A stretch of 64,000 nucleotides of DNA from Gymnodinialimonas ceratoperidinii (GCF_019297855.1 NZ_CP079194.1:1785501-1849500); one strand, 5' to 3'. Positions 17,726 through 27,693 are shown, counted from the stretch's first letter. A program made the numbers and translations. The notes: generated by a model not told the origin, from the letters alone.

Positions 17726-18646
17726 ATGTCGGACGAGATTTCCCAAGCTTTTAACCATCCGTCCGAGCGGGCCAAGGCGATTGCCGGCAGCACACCCCGT
17801 GACCGGATCTCGATGACGGACCACGTGCGCGAGGTCGAGATCGGCGCGTTCCAGGCAGAGCGCGGCGTGACCCAGAAAATCCGCTTCGACGTGGTGGTCG
17901 AGGTCGAGACACGCGCCGAAAGCGCTGTCGATGACGTGGACCGGATCCTCAGCTACGACACCATCGCGGAATCCATCGACGCGGCCCTTGCCGCCGAGCG
18001 GGTCAACCTGCTGGAGACGCTGGCGGCGCGCATCGCGGACAGTATTCTGGAGCATCCGTTGGCGGCGCGGGTGTTCGTCCGCATCGGCAAGCTGGACCGC
18101 GGCCCCTATACGCTCGGCGTGGAGATCATGCGCGATGCTCCGGAAGGGCGACGGCGCCTGCGCCTGCTCGCCGAGGCCGCGCCGCACCCGATCGTCGTCT
18201 ACCTGGCCGATGAGGTCATCCACCGCGATGACCTCTCGGACCTGCTCGACGCTCTGGAGGGCGCCGACGCGCCGTTGATCCTCTGCGTCGACGCCCCGAA
18301 GACTGAGGCGCCAAAGGCAGCCCATCCGTTGCCGCAACGGCGCATCGCGCTGTTGGCAATCGAGCAATCCGCGTGGGTCCTTGCGGCGCGAGACAGCCGC
18401 TGCGTCGTGGTCGACAGCCGGACCGAGCTGGATTGGGCGATGAAACAGGGCAAGATCAGCGTCTGGGCGCCGTCGAAACTGGTTCTGGATGCGGTGAGCG
18501 GGCCGGGAACGGATGTGACCGACCCGGTGGCGCTGGCGCTCTGGCTTGCCGACGCCTTCGAGGCACAGCGCGTCATCACCCTTGGTGCGCCCGATCAAAC
18601 CGGGCCGGATGCGTACCCGGCAGACGCGTTGCCGGACCTCAGCTAG
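17726..18646 (+). CDS. folB: Dihydroneopterin aldolase with a C-terminal extension
   Basis: FolB converts dihydroneopterin to 6-hydroxymethyl-dihydropterin in folate synthesis. Residues about 20-140 match the family: RDRISMTDHVREVEIGAF, QKIRFDVVVEV, ILSYDTIAESI, LLETLAARIADSIL and VRIGKLDRGP. The family is normally about 120 residues, but this protein has 306. The extra 165 residues (PHPIVVYLADEVIHRD..., VVDSRTELDWAMKQGKISVWAPSKLVLD) are not recognised. folP and glmM follow downstream, with an oppositely oriented acetyltransferase gene between. GAGG lies 8 bases before the ATG. Confidence 0.87.
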   Translation: MSDEISQAFNHPSERAKAIAGSTPRDRISMTDHVREVEIGAFQAERGVTQKIRFDVVVEVETRAESAVDDVDRILSYDTIAESIDAALAAERVNLLETLAARIADSILEHPLAARVFVRIGKLDRGPYTLGVEIMRDAPEGRRRLRLLAEAAPHPIVVYLADEVIHRDDLSDLLDALEGADAPLILCVDAPKTEAPKAAHPLPQRRIALLAIEQSAWVLAARDSRCVVVDSRTELDWAMKQGKISVWAPSKLVLDAVSGPGTDVTDPVALALWLADAFEAQRVITLGAPDQTGPDAYPADALPDLS

Positions 18647-19082
18647 AGCGCATCAGCTGCAGACCGTCCACGTGGTCGGGCGTCGCGGCAAAGCCTGCCT
18701 TCTCCATGACGCGCAGCGAGGCGCTATCCTCGGGATCGACGAAGCCGAAGAAAGTCTCCTCGCGCAACTCACCCCGCCCGTATTCCAGTGCGGCGTTCAG
18801 AAATTCGCTGGCGAGACCCTGGCCCCAGACCTCAGGCACGAAGTGGAACAAGACCTCCAGTCCTTCTTCTGCGAAGCCGATGCGGAAGCCGCCCACACCC
18901 ACCTCGTTTCCCGCATGGCTCAACGTCCAGGGCGCAATTGAATGCCGTGACCAGTCCTGAATATCGCGGACCAAGGCGCCCTTGGCCTTGTCCTCGAACA
19001 ACAGCTCGTAAAGCGGCGCGGCACTGGGCGCAGGGGGCAGGCCCGTCAGGCGCAGGGTGCGGAATTGAGTTTTCGTCGGCAT
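18639..19082 (-). CDS. GNAT family N-acetyltransferase (RimJ/RimL-like)
   Basis: This 147-residue protein begins MPTKTQFRTLRLTGLPPAPS, like RimJ/RimL-type acetyltransferases. The acetyl-CoA-binding motif region reads FVPEVWGQGLASEFLNAAL, and the C-terminal part SLRVMEKAGFAATPDHVD is also typical. The acceptor could be a ribosomal protein or a small amine. The downstream ATG (19080-19082) is chosen because the upstream extension shows no homology. It overlaps the end of folB by 8 bases tail to tail and is divergent from folP. Confidence 0.82.
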   Translation of the reverse strand: MPTKTQFRTLRLTGLPPAPSAAPLYELLFEDKAKGALVRDIQDWSRHSIAPWTLSHAGNEVGVGGFRIGFAEEGLEVLFHFVPEVWGQGLASEFLNAALEYGRGELREETFFGFVDPEDSASLRVMEKAGFAATPDHVDGLQLMRSS

Positions 19083-19188
19083 GAACCCATGGTGACAGAG
19101 TTTGGCCATGGGCGCGAGCCTTCGATTGGGTTCCCTCGCGGCGAGCCGACGCTCTTGTGTCGCTGCGCGCGGGGCGCTACCTCGCGTC

Positions 19189-20196
19189 ATGACCTATTGG
19201 CGCGCCATACCTAGCCTTGATCCCGCCCGTCCCACGGGCGCCCGCAGCCTCGCCGGAGGGTGGGCCTGGTTTGACCGGGTGGAACGGCTCCGGCGGGGTG
19301 AGCCTTCCGCGATCGTGCCGTTGGAGGAGGTGCCCGACGACGTGCTTGACGCGATGACCGCGCCGCGCGCGCCCCTCGCCGGGCTCAGTCTTGATGAGCC
19401 CCGGTTGATGGGCATCCTGAATACCACGCCGGACAGCTTCTCGGACGGCGGCCAACATGCGGGTCAGGCAGAGGCCGTCGCGCGGGCGCTGGAGATGATG
19501 GCGGAAGGCGCGGACCTGATCGATATCGGCGGCGAATCCACGCGCCCCGGCGCGGCCTACGTTGCGCCGGAGGAAGAGATCTCCCGGACCGCACCGGTCA
19601 TCGAAGCGCTTGATTCCGCAGGTATTCTCGTCAGCCTGGACACCCGCAAAGCGTCGGTCGCCCGTGCCGGGCTAGATGCGGGCGCGAGCATTCTCAATGA
19701 TGTCTCGGGTCTGCGGTTTGATCCCGAACTTGCCGATGTCGCCGCCGAGAGGCACGCGCCGTTGATCCTCATGCACTCCCTCTCAACGCCCGAGACGATG
19801 CAGGCCGAAGCGGCGGGGGCCTACAGGGACGTGGTCCTCGACGTCTATGACGCGCTGCAAGATGCCATCGCGCAGGCGCGCGCGGCGGGTGTGGCGCGTG
19901 ACCGGATCGTTGTCGATCCCGGCATCGGTTTTGGCAAGACGCAGGCGCAGAACCTCGCGCTGATCCAGCGCCTATCGCTTTTCCACAGCCTTGGCTGCGC
20001 CGTGCTTCTGGGCGTGTCGCGCAAGGGCTTCATCGGCGCCATCGGAGATGAGCCACAGGCCGATCGGCGGGGGCCGGGATCGGCGGGCATTGGCCTATGG
20101 GCGCTTGGACAAGGCGTGCAACTGTTGCGCGTTCACGATATTCAGATGCACAAACAGGCAATCGCGCTGTGGCGCGCATCCCACGGCGCGTCGTAG
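19189..20196 (+). CDS. folP: Dihydropteroate synthase
   Basis: FolP joins hydroxymethyl-dihydropterin diphosphate and p-aminobenzoate to form dihydropteroate. The 335-residue protein has a family-typical barrel from about residue 72: LMGILNTTPDSFSDGG, LIDIGGESTRPGA, SLDTRKASVARAGL, ILNDVSGL, VDPGIGFGKT and LLGVSRKGFIG. The first 70 residues form an extra N-terminal segment, as in some alphaproteobacterial FolP proteins. glmM follows 30 bp downstream. The ATG at 19189 gives MTYWRAIPSLDPARPTGARS. Confidence 0.95.
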   Translation: MTYWRAIPSLDPARPTGARSLAGGWAWFDRVERLRRGEPSAIVPLEEVPDDVLDAMTAPRAPLAGLSLDEPRLMGILNTTPDSFSDGGQHAGQAEAVARALEMMAEGADLIDIGGESTRPGAAYVAPEEEISRTAPVIEALDSAGILVSLDTRKASVARAGLDAGASILNDVSGLRFDPELADVAAERHAPLILMHSLSTPETMQAEAAGAYRDVVLDVYDALQDAIAQARAAGVARDRIVVDPGIGFGKTQAQNLALIQRLSLFHSLGCAVLLGVSRKGFIGAIGDEPQADRRGPGSAGIGLWALGQGVQLLRVHDIQMHKQAIALWRASHGAS

Positions 20197-20226
20197 AATT
20201 CGCGCCGGCATGGTACGGGGACGGTT

Positions 20227-21570
20227 ATGACAGGCAAACTTTTCGGGACCGACGGCGTCAGAGGTCAGGCGAACCATTATCCGATGACCGCTGACATGGC
20301 GCTGCGGATGGGGGCGGCGGCGGGGCGGTACTTCCGCCGTGACGGCTCGGCGGCGCACCGCGTGGTGATCGGCAAGGACACGCGGCTTTCCGGCTACATG
20401 ATCGAGAACGCGCTGACCGCGGGTTTCACCTCGACCGGGATGAACGTGCTGCTGCTCGGCCCGGTGCCGACGCCCGCAGTCGGGATGCTGACACCCTCCA
20501 TGCGCGCCGATGTGGGCGTGATGATCTCGGCCAGTCACAACCCGGCGGAAGACAATGGGATCAAGTTCTTCGGGCCTGATGGCTTCAAGCTGAACGACGA
20601 TGCCGAAGCCGCGATCGAACAGATGACCCTCGACGGCGTGGACCCGGTTCAGTCCGGAGATATCGGCCGCGCGAAACGGATCGACGACGGCCGTTTCCGC
20701 TACGTGGAGCGGGTGAAATCGACGTTCCCTTCGGACGTGCGGCTGGACGGGTTGAAGGTGGTGATCGACTGCGCCCACGGCGCCGCCTACCGCGCCGCGC
20801 CGGAGGTTTTGTGGGAGCTTGGGGCGGAAGTGATCGCCCTCGGCGTCGAACCCAATGGTCTGAACATCAACCTTGGCTGCGGCTCGACCAAGCCGGAAGC
20901 AGCGGCGCAAAAGGTGCGCGAGACAGGCGCGGATCTGGGGATTTGCCTTGATGGCGACGCCGACCGGGTGATCCTGATCGACGAGACCGGCACGATCGCG
21001 GACGGCGACCAGATCATGGCGCTCTTCGCGAAGCGCTGGTCCGAGGTTGGACGTCTGAAGGAGCGGACATTGGCGGCATCGGTCATGTCGAACCTCGGTC
21101 TGGAGCGGTTCCTGACGGAGAGTGGCATCACCTTGCACCGGACGCCGGTGGGGGACCGGAACGTGGTGGAAGCCATGCGCGCCCACGGCTTGAACCTTGG
21201 CGGCGAACAGTCGGGCCATATCGTGATGACCGATTACGCGACCACCGGTGACGGACTTATCGCGGGCCTGCAATTCCTGGCCGAGATGGTTCGGACGGGC
21301 CAATCCGCCAGCACCTTGGCACGGAATTTCGAGACCGTGCCGCAGCTTCTGAAGAACGTCCGCTTCGGGGCGGGTGCGACACCGCTTGAGGCTCCGGGCG
21401 TAAAGGCCGCGATTGCCGCCGGAGAGGCGCGGTTGAACGGGTCGGGCCGCTTGCTGATCCGCAAATCGGGAACGGAGCCGCTGATTCGGGTCATGGCGGA
21501 AGCCGAGGACGAGGCGCTGATGACCGCCGTTGTCGATGACATCGTGGGCGCGGTGGAAGACGCGGTCTGA
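20227..21570 (+). CDS. glmM: Phosphoglucosamine mutase
   Basis: GlmM interconverts glucosamine 6-phosphate and glucosamine 1-phosphate on the way to UDP-GlcNAc for peptidoglycan and lipopolysaccharide. The 447-residue length is standard. Visible motifs are [13 protein letters not shown] at the start, the phosphoserine loop ISASHNP (Ser about 103), the metal loop DGDADR (about 241-246), the sugar-binding GGEQSGH and the phosphate-binding [12 protein letters not shown]. It is co-directional with folP, as commonly seen in bacteria. Confidence 0.97.
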   Translation: MTGKLFGTDGVRGQANHYPMTADMALRMGAAAGRYFRRDGSAAHRVVIGKDTRLSGYMIENALTAGFTSTGMNVLLLGPVPTPAVGMLTPSMRADVGVMISASHNPAEDNGIKFFGPDGFKLNDDAEAAIEQMTLDGVDPVQSGDIGRAKRIDDGRFRYVERVKSTFPSDVRLDGLKVVIDCAHGAAYRAAPEVLWELGAEVIALGVEPNGLNINLGCGSTKPEAAAQKVRETGADLGICLDGDADRVILIDETGTIADGDQIMALFAKRWSEVGRLKERTLAASVMSNLGLERFLTESGITLHRTPVGDRNVVEAMRAHGLNLGGEQSGHIVMTDYATTGDGLIAGLQFLAEMVRTGQSASTLARNFETVPQLLKNVRFGAGATPLEAPGVKAAIAAGEARLNGSGRLLIRKSGTEPLIRVMAEAEDEALMTAVVDDIVGAVEDAV

Positions 21571-21609
21571 CCCGCTCTGACGGGCGGCTTTGATCGGATT
21601 GGACGGGAA

Positions 21610-21660
21610 GGGGGGCCAGCCCCCCTCGGCGCTCTTCTGCGAAGAGCGCGACCCCCCGGG
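21610..21660. terminator. Nested hairpin between convergent glmM and guaD
   Basis: A perfect 9-bp stem, GCGCTCTTC (21629-21637) with GAAGAGCGC (21641-21649), is flanked by GGGGGG...CCCCCC runs that can form alternative outer stems, then CCCGGGATATTT. It sits between two converging genes and may stop transcription from both sides. Confidence 0.6.
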
Positions 21661-21683
21661 ATATTTCGGGAACGAGGAAGAGG

Positions 21684-22976
21684 TCAGGTCCGCTTGACCG
21701 GAACGCCCGCGATATAGGTGCAGGCGATGGCGCGGTCGTCGCCCATCATGATGGTGGGGAAGACCGCCTCCCAGATGCTGTCGGCGCGGGTGGCGCGTTG
21801 GGCGATGGCGGGCGTGGAGGTCAGGGAGAGAATGCAGAGATCAGCCTCATATCCGGGTGCCAGTCGGCCGATCTTGTCGGAGAGGTGCAGCGCCTCGGCA
21901 GAGCCGCCGGTGGCGCGCCATAGAAGTTCGGATGGGTGCAGCGCATGGCCGCGCAATTGCCCGATCTCGTAGGCGGCAGCCATGGTGCGCAGCATCGAGA
22001 AGCTGGACCCGCCGCCGGTATCGGTCGCTAGGCCGACGGGCATCCTGTCGGCCAGAGCCATGTCGAAGAGACCGGAGCCAATGAAGGTGTTGGACGTCGG
22101 GCAGTGGACCACGGCGGCGCCGACGTCGGCCAAGCGGTCGATTTCGCGCGGCTCCAGATGGATCGCGTGACCGTAGAGGCCGCGCTCTCCAAGCAGGCCG
22201 TGGCTCTCGTAGGTATCGAGGTAGTCGCGCGCGTCGGGGTAGAGGTCTCGGACCCATGTGATCTCGTCGGTCTGCTCGCTCAGGTGGGTCTGCATCAGGC
22301 AATCGGGATGCTCGGCCCAGAGCGCGCCAAGGGCACTGAGTTGTTCCGGCGAGGAGGTCGGCGAGAAACGCGGCGTGATCACGTAGCTCAGACGATCCGT
22401 GCCGTGCCATTTCCTCAGCAGCTCACGGCTGTCATCGTAGGCGGATTGCGCGGTGTCGCGTAAATTGTCCGGCGCGTTGCGATCCATGCAGGTCTTGCCC
22501 GCAAGCACGCGCATGTTGCGGCTTTGCGCGGCCTCGAAGAAAGCGTCGACGGAGGTGGGGTGGATCGTGCAATAGCTGGCAGCCGTCGTGGTGCCATTGG
22601 CGGTGAGAAGGTCCAGGTATCGGTTTGCGATTTCGGCCGCGTAGGCGGGGTCGTCGAAGCGGGCTTCCTCGGGGAAGGTATAGCTGTTGAGCCAGTCGAT
22701 GAGACGCTTGCCCCAGGAGGCGATCATGGCCGTCTGGGGATAATGGACATGGGCGTCGATGAAGCCCGGCAGGATCAGGTCCGCGCCGTGGTCCGTCACC
22801 GGCACCTCGGGGTGGGCGGCACGCAGGGCGCGGGCCTCGCCCACCTCGGCGATGAGGCCGTCGCGGATCAGGACGGCGCCATGGGTCTCATGGCGCACGC
22901 TCTCCACGCCCAACTTGCGCGGGTCGCCCTCGAAGCACAGGACTTGCCCAAGAATCAATCGTTCAGCCACGGTCAT
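21684..22976 (-). CDS. guaD: Guanine deaminase
   Basis: GuaD hydrolyses guanine to xanthine and ammonia. The 430-residue amidohydrolase shows the metal motif PGFIDAHVHYPQ, the family pattern WLNSYTFPEEARF, AGKTCMDRNAPD, the histidine motif QTHLSEQ, GHAIHL, HCPTSNTFIGSGLF, and ATDTGGGSSFSM with a metal aspartate. GGAG lies directly in front of the ATG, and a GTG six bases further in (22970) has better spacing, so the true start may be three residues... more precisely two codons, downstream. It is divergent from mgtE across 83 bp. Confidence 0.94.
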   Translation of the reverse strand: MTVAERLILGQVLCFEGDPRKLGVESVRHETHGAVLIRDGLIAEVGEARALRAAHPEVPVTDHGADLILPGFIDAHVHYPQTAMIASWGKRLIDWLNSYTFPEEARFDDPAYAAEIANRYLDLLTANGTTTAASYCTIHPTSVDAFFEAAQSRNMRVLAGKTCMDRNAPDNLRDTAQSAYDDSRELLRKWHGTDRLSYVITPRFSPTSSPEQLSALGALWAEHPDCLMQTHLSEQTDEITWVRDLYPDARDYLDTYESHGLLGERGLYGHAIHLEPREIDRLADVGAAVVHCPTSNTFIGSGLFDMALADRMPVGLATDTGGGSSFSMLRTMAAAYEIGQLRGHALHPSELLWRATGGSAEALHLSDKIGRLAPGYEADLCILSLTSTPAIAQRATRADSIWEAVFPTIMMGDDRAIACTYIAGVPVKRT

Positions 22977-23059
22977 CTCCGGTTTTTAGTGTTGGGGTAA
23001 TAGCCCTTCGCGCGCCCCCATGTTAGGCGGAAAGTGAGCGATTGGCAGGGGGGCATCTG

Positions 23060-24448
23060 ATGGCCGTAGACGCAGAAGACACCGTCGAAGACGCGCGCGA
23101 CACCTACGCGTTGGACAAATCCCTGCGCGCCCGCCTGCGAGAGGCGCTGGACGCCGGTGACGTGGCCGCCATCGATGCGCTGATGGAGCCGCTTCACCCG
23201 GCCGACATCGCCGACTTGCTGGAGCAGGTCACGAGCGCCGAGCGGGAGGACTGGCTTACCCATTGGTCCAAGGGAATCGACGGTGAGGTTCTGTCGGAGC
23301 TGGAGGAAGGCCTTCGCGAAGAGGTTCTGGCCCTGCTGCCCGACGACCAGATCGCCGTGGCGGTGCGCGAGCTGGATTCCGATGATGTTGTCGACCTGCT
23401 GGAAGATGCGGGTGACGATCAGGCGGAGGTCATCCTCGACGCGCTGGAGCCTGCGGATCGGGCCGCGGTCGAGGCGGCGCTCAGCTATCCGGAGGACACG
23501 GCCGGCCGCCTGATGCAGCGCGAGATCGTCGCGGTGCCGGAGCATTGGTCGGTGGGCGAGGCCATCGATTACATCCGCAGCCAGGCCGGCAATTTGCCGG
23601 AGGAATTCTATCACGTCATTCTGACCGATCCGCGCATGAAACCAACGGGTTACGTCATGCTCGGGCGGCTTCTGGCCACGGTTCGTGGCGTCAAGCTGCA
23701 CGATATCACCGAGGACAGCTTCCGCCCGATTCCGGCGAGCCAGCCGGAGGAAGAGGTCGCCTATGCCTTCAACCAGTATCACCTGATCACCGCGCCGGTG
23801 GTGGACGATGACGGGCGGCTTGTCGGCGTCATTACCATCGACGACGCGATGATCGTTCTGGATATGGAGGCGGAAGAGGACATCCTGCGTCTCGCCGGCG
23901 TGAACGAGGAATCGAGCCTCTCGGACGGCGTGATCGAGACCACGCGTCAGCGTTTTCCCTGGCTCTTCGTGAACCTCGTGACCTCGATCATCGCGTCACT
24001 GGTGATCGCGCAATTCGAGACGGCGCTGGCGACGATCGTGGCGCTTGCCGTGTTGATGCCGATCGTGGCGTCGATGGGGGGCAACGCGGGGACGCAATCG
24101 CTGACGGTGGCGGTCCGTGCCATCGCGACGAAGGACTTGACGGCCTCCAACCTGATGCGGGTCATCACCCGGGAAGCCGGGGTCGGACTGATCAATGGCG
24201 CGATCTTCGCCGTCGTGATGGGCATCGTCGGCGTCGTCTGGTTCGGCACGCCGCTTCTCGGCGTCGTCATCGGCGCTGCGATGGTGATCAACCTGTTGGT
24301 GGCGGGGCTGGCGGGCATCTTGGTGCCCGTGGTGTTGGACCGATTGCGGATCGATCCGGCCCTGGCATCGGGCGCATTCGTGACGACGGTCACGGATATT
24401 GTCGGATTTTTCTCGTTCCTCGGGCTTGCGGCGCTGGTCTTGCTTTAG
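23060..24448 (+). CDS. mgtE: Magnesium transporter MgtE
   Basis: MgtE is a homodimeric Mg2+-gated magnesium channel of the inner membrane. The 462 residues have an N-domain of acidic repeats (LHPADIADLLEQV, LDSDDVVDLLEDAGDD), a CBS pair (PEDTAGRLMQREIVAV to DDAMIVLDMEAEED) and five C-terminal membrane helices with the pore signature MPIVASMGGNAGTQSLTVAVRA. The ATG at 23060 is preferred over the upstream TTG because AGGGGGG lies 7 bases ahead of it. No Mg2+ riboswitch-length leader precedes it. Confidence 0.95.
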   Translation: MAVDAEDTVEDARDTYALDKSLRARLREALDAGDVAAIDALMEPLHPADIADLLEQVTSAEREDWLTHWSKGIDGEVLSELEEGLREEVLALLPDDQIAVAVRELDSDDVVDLLEDAGDDQAEVILDALEPADRAAVEAALSYPEDTAGRLMQREIVAVPEHWSVGEAIDYIRSQAGNLPEEFYHVILTDPRMKPTGYVMLGRLLATVRGVKLHDITEDSFRPIPASQPEEEVAYAFNQYHLITAPVVDDDGRLVGVITIDDAMIVLDMEAEEDILRLAGVNEESSLSDGVIETTRQRFPWLFVNLVTSIIASLVIAQFETALATIVALAVLMPIVASMGGNAGTQSLTVAVRAIATKDLTASNLMRVITREAGVGLINGAIFAVVMGIVGVVWFGTPLLGVVIGAAMVINLLVAGLAGILVPVVLDRLRIDPALASGAFVTTVTDIVGFFSFLGLAALVLL

Positions 24449-24474
24449 GCCGCAGAGGGCTCACACGGGCTCGA

Positions 24475-27400
24475 TCAGCCCGGGATTTCCAACGTCACGG
24501 TGCGACCGCTGCGGACATATTGCAGCGTGGTCTCTCCGATCGCGGCAACGCGCCCGCCGTCCAGTCGGTCGCCTACCGATACGCGCACGAAGCGGCCGGA
24601 CGACAGTCGCACGAGGGCGCGGCGCGAGGAGGACGTGCCCGTCACACCGATCAGGTTCACGTTCCTCAATCGGATCGCGTTCCTCTCTGTCGCGGCGCGG
24701 CTGACGTCTGCATTGGACGGGATCGACGGCCCGGGTGCGACGGCCGAGGCGGCGACGGCGGTTGGCGCTTCCGTGGGGGTGCGCTCCGCACTGGCGACGA
24801 TCTGCGCAATGTTGGCGGGTCGCGTGCGCGGCATCAGGGAGCGGGCGACAGCCAGATCGGTGCCGGCCAGTGCCTGTTCGACCGCGGCATCGACCGCGTC
24901 CGGATCAGCGCCAGCGCCCTCGGGAAAGAGAGAGGCCTCTGCGGCGGCTTCCTGGGGGGAGGCGGGGCGTGTCGACGGGCGGCGTTCGCTCAACTCGACC
25001 GAAGTCAAACCGCCCAAGACCTGACGCTCGCGGGTTTCAGACAGGTCGCCCGGACGCTCGGACGGGCGCAGGGCCGACAGGACCGCCGCGTCGGTATCCA
25101 CCACGGCAGGCGCGGCCTCCGCGATCTCTCGGGGTCGTTGCACGGCGAGTGTCGGCGGTGTGCCGAGAATGACAAAAGCGCCCTCGGGCGTCAGGACGCC
25201 TTCAGGCGTGGCGGCGATCAGGCCTTCGTCGGTCACATCGAACTCGGTCCCGAAGGCGGGGGGTGGTGGGAAGCGGGCGAGTGTCTCGGCGGGGTTGATC
25301 CCCGGATCCGGCAGCGCGACCGCGTCGAGGACATTGACCTCTGGATCGATGGCGGCGGTGTAGACGCGGTCCAGAAGGTCGAAGGACCTCAGGTCCGGCC
25401 GCTCGGGCGAGCGTGCCCAGATCCCGTCTTCCGCGTAGAGAGCCTCGGCCTCTTCCACCGACGGGTTGCGCCCCTGATCGATCTCCGGCAGCGGCGGCAG
25501 GTCCAGATCCGCGTCGATATCCGGCAGGGCCGCGACGTCTTCTTCTTCGGGCGCGGGGGTCGGTTCCTCCGCCACTTCGACGGGCGTGTCGATCACAACG
25601 GTCGGGTCATTCTCGGCGAGCTCGATGCCATCGGCCGCCGCCTCGTCAATGAGGGTTGGCTGTGCGATCTCGGTGCCGAAAGCCGGCGTCGAGGTGGTGA
25701 CCTCCGGCGCGAAGCCGTCGCTCAAACCGGCCGAGGCTTCCACCTCACCCCCCGTCCCGAAGAAGCGCGCAACCGCGCCATTGGGGATGAATAGCGCCGA
25801 CCAGATCGCGACGAGGGCGAGAAGCAGGAGGAGGATGACGGTGAGGATCACGCCGGTCCGGAACGAGCCGCCGGTCGGCTTGAGGTATTTCCGAGCCAGA
25901 AGACCGGAGGAGAACCGTTCATCACCGCTCGCCACATCGGGTGTCGTCGAGGCCGCGGCCTTCTTGCGGCGTCCAAGCGGCAGGCTTTGCACAGCTTTCG
26001 TGATGCCAGAGGCCCCGGTTTCGGCACCCGAGGCTTGCGGACTTCCGCTTGCCGCCGACGCGGCGACGGGGGCGGAAGCCATGGCGGCAGAGGTGGCGCC
26101 TTTAGCAGGCGCCGCCTTGAATGATTTCTTGCTCCCACGGTTCAAGAGGCCCGACAGGCGATCTTTGGCGGAAGAAGATTTAGGCTCACCGGCGGGCGGC
26201 TCGTCGAACGGAGACGGGCGCCGCGATGCCGTCGCGCCGGTGACGCCAGCCGCAGGGCCGGGCTCGATTTCCACGCGCGGCCGGGGCGGGGCTTTCTTGC
26301 TTGGCGTAATCGGTCGCGATTTGCTGGCGTTGCGCACCCGCTGCAATTGTTCGGCCAAGCGCGGCATCGGGGACGCGGTGGCGTCCTCATCCGGCGTGGG
26401 GGCAGTTGGCGTGGTGGACGCGGCGCCGGCGCTCTCGGCAGATTTCCCCGGCTCATCGGGATGCGTCAGCCCAATGCGTGAGCTGCGTTGACCGACCAGC
26501 GAGCCGCGGGAGCTATCGGGCGCGGAAATCGCGCCGCTGCCCGCCGATGGCGCTGTGATGGAACGCCCGCCTGCGCCGGGCGCGGCTGACGGCCCGCGAC
26601 GCGCGATGAACTGACCGGCGCCGGAATCTTCGGGCGGCGTTTCATTGCCCGAGACACCTTCAGCCGACGATTGCCCATCTCGCAGCGCGCGCGCCCGCTG
26701 CCGCGCTTCACGGGACGCCGGTGACGGCGCGGGTGGCAGCACATCATCATCGTCACCCGCATCGCCGACCACTTCCTGAGGCGGCGTGGAATCAGCGACG
26801 AAAGCAGTCGGCTGATCGGGCTGGTCATCCTCGGCTATCGACGTGATGGGGCCAGAAACGCTTGGGTCTTCAATCGCTTGCAGGGGCGCGTCCGAACCGT
26901 CATCCGTCGATCCCGCACCCAGAAGCGCTTCCGCCAAGGCAGGATGCTCTTCCGCAGATGGCGTGTCCTCAAGCGGCGCGATTGCTTCGGGCACCAGCGT
27001 ATCGGCACCGGCTTCAGAGCTGTCTGTATCCGTGGCGGCGTCAGGCGAGGCGGCCTCGTCTGACCCTTTGGCATCAGGCGCCGCGCTATCTTCGGCCTTC
27101 GCTTCATCGGAGGGCGCAGACGCCTCTTCCGGGTCGGCGGCCGGCTCCGGCTGGCCATGGGTATCCGGCCCGAAAGCAATACCCTCGGCGCTGAAACCCA
27201 TGCTCTTGGCCTCTGCGCCGAGATCGAAGGTCGGCACGCCGGGGAACCGCTCCATCGGCGGCATGGCGGCGAAACCCTTGCAGGTGAAGCCGTGCTCCTT
27301 GGCAAAACCGCGCGCCTCGTCCAGCGTTTCGCGGGCGACCACGGCGATTTTCACGCGGTCTTCTTCCAGCACCTGCCAGTCGTATTCCAGCTCGGTCACG

Positions 27401-27693
27401 GCATAGGGCGTCAGCCCTTCCAGACCTTCCTCGATCCGGTAAGCGGTGAGATCCGCATCCGCGGTCGGCGCGGTGAGCGAGGTGTAGAGGATCTGGTCAT
27501 CCGGCAGCACCAAGAGCGTCTCGAAATCGTCGCCCTCCCGCTCCACGGCAAGGTCGCGCAGGCCCGATAGGGTGGCGCCCAGATCCGGCACGTCCAATGC
27601 CGTCTCTCCGATCATCGCCCAGTGGCCCGCCGCTTGTCGATGGGCAAGGGCAATGCCGTCGGACGATAGGAAGAGTGCGATATTCACCGTCAA
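24475..27693 (-). CDS. Large bitopic protein with GspL/PilM-like and PilP/GspC-like ends
   Basis: The 1,072-residue protein has no clear single-family match by eye. Residues about 1-160 resemble the cytoplasmic domain of GspL/PilM assembly proteins (ETLLVLPDDQILYTSLTAP, YRIEEGLEGLTPYAVTELEY, KIAVVARETLDEA). A disordered Ala/Ser/Pro/Asp stretch of some 450 residues follows, then one membrane helix (about 611-635, GVILTVILLLLLALVAIWSA), another disordered acidic stretch, and a last 65-residue domain (VNLIGVTGTSSSRRALVRLS, GRFVRVSVGDRL) like the periplasmic PilP/GspC fold. The start is a TTG with GAGG 6 bases upstream; another TTG at 27705 and a GTG at 27687 are alternatives. No pilus or type II secretion gene is nearby. 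Confidence 0.72.
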   Translation of the reverse strand: MTVNIALFLSSDGIALAHRQAAGHWAMIGETALDVPDLGATLSGLRDLAVEREGDDFETLLVLPDDQILYTSLTAPTADADLTAYRIEEGLEGLTPYAVTELEYDWQVLEEDRVKIAVVARETLDEARGFAKEHGFTCKGFAAMPPMERFPGVPTFDLGAEAKSMGFSAEGIAFGPDTHGQPEPAADPEEASAPSDEAKAEDSAAPDAKGSDEAASPDAATDTDSSEAGADTLVPEAIAPLEDTPSAEEHPALAEALLGAGSTDDGSDAPLQAIEDPSVSGPITSIAEDDQPDQPTAFVADSTPPQEVVGDAGDDDDVLPPAPSPASREARQRARALRDGQSSAEGVSGNETPPEDSGAGQFIARRGPSAAPGAGGRSITAPSAGSGAISAPDSSRGSLVGQRSSRIGLTHPDEPGKSAESAGAASTTPTAPTPDEDATASPMPRLAEQLQRVRNASKSRPITPSKKAPPRPRVEIEPGPAAGVTGATASRRPSPFDEPPAGEPKSSSAKDRLSGLLNRGSKKSFKAAPAKGATSAAMASAPVAASAASGSPQASGAETGASGITKAVQSLPLGRRKKAAASTTPDVASGDERFSSGLLARKYLKPTGGSFRTGVILTVILLLLLALVAIWSALFIPNGAVARFFGTGGEVEASAGLSDGFAPEVTTSTPAFGTEIAQPTLIDEAAADGIELAENDPTVVIDTPVEVAEEPTPAPEEEDVAALPDIDADLDLPPLPEIDQGRNPSVEEAEALYAEDGIWARSPERPDLRSFDLLDRVYTAAIDPEVNVLDAVALPDPGINPAETLARFPPPPAFGTEFDVTDEGLIAATPEGVLTPEGAFVILGTPPTLAVQRPREIAEAAPAVVDTDAAVLSALRPSERPGDLSETRERQVLGGLTSVELSERRPSTRPASPQEAAAEASLFPEGAGADPDAVDAAVEQALAGTDLAVARSLMPRTRPANIAQIVASAERTPTEAPTAVAASAVAPGPSIPSNADVSRAATERNAIRLRNVNLIGVTGTSSSRRALVRLSSGRFVRVSVGDRLDGGRVAAIGETTLQYVRSGRTVTLEIPG

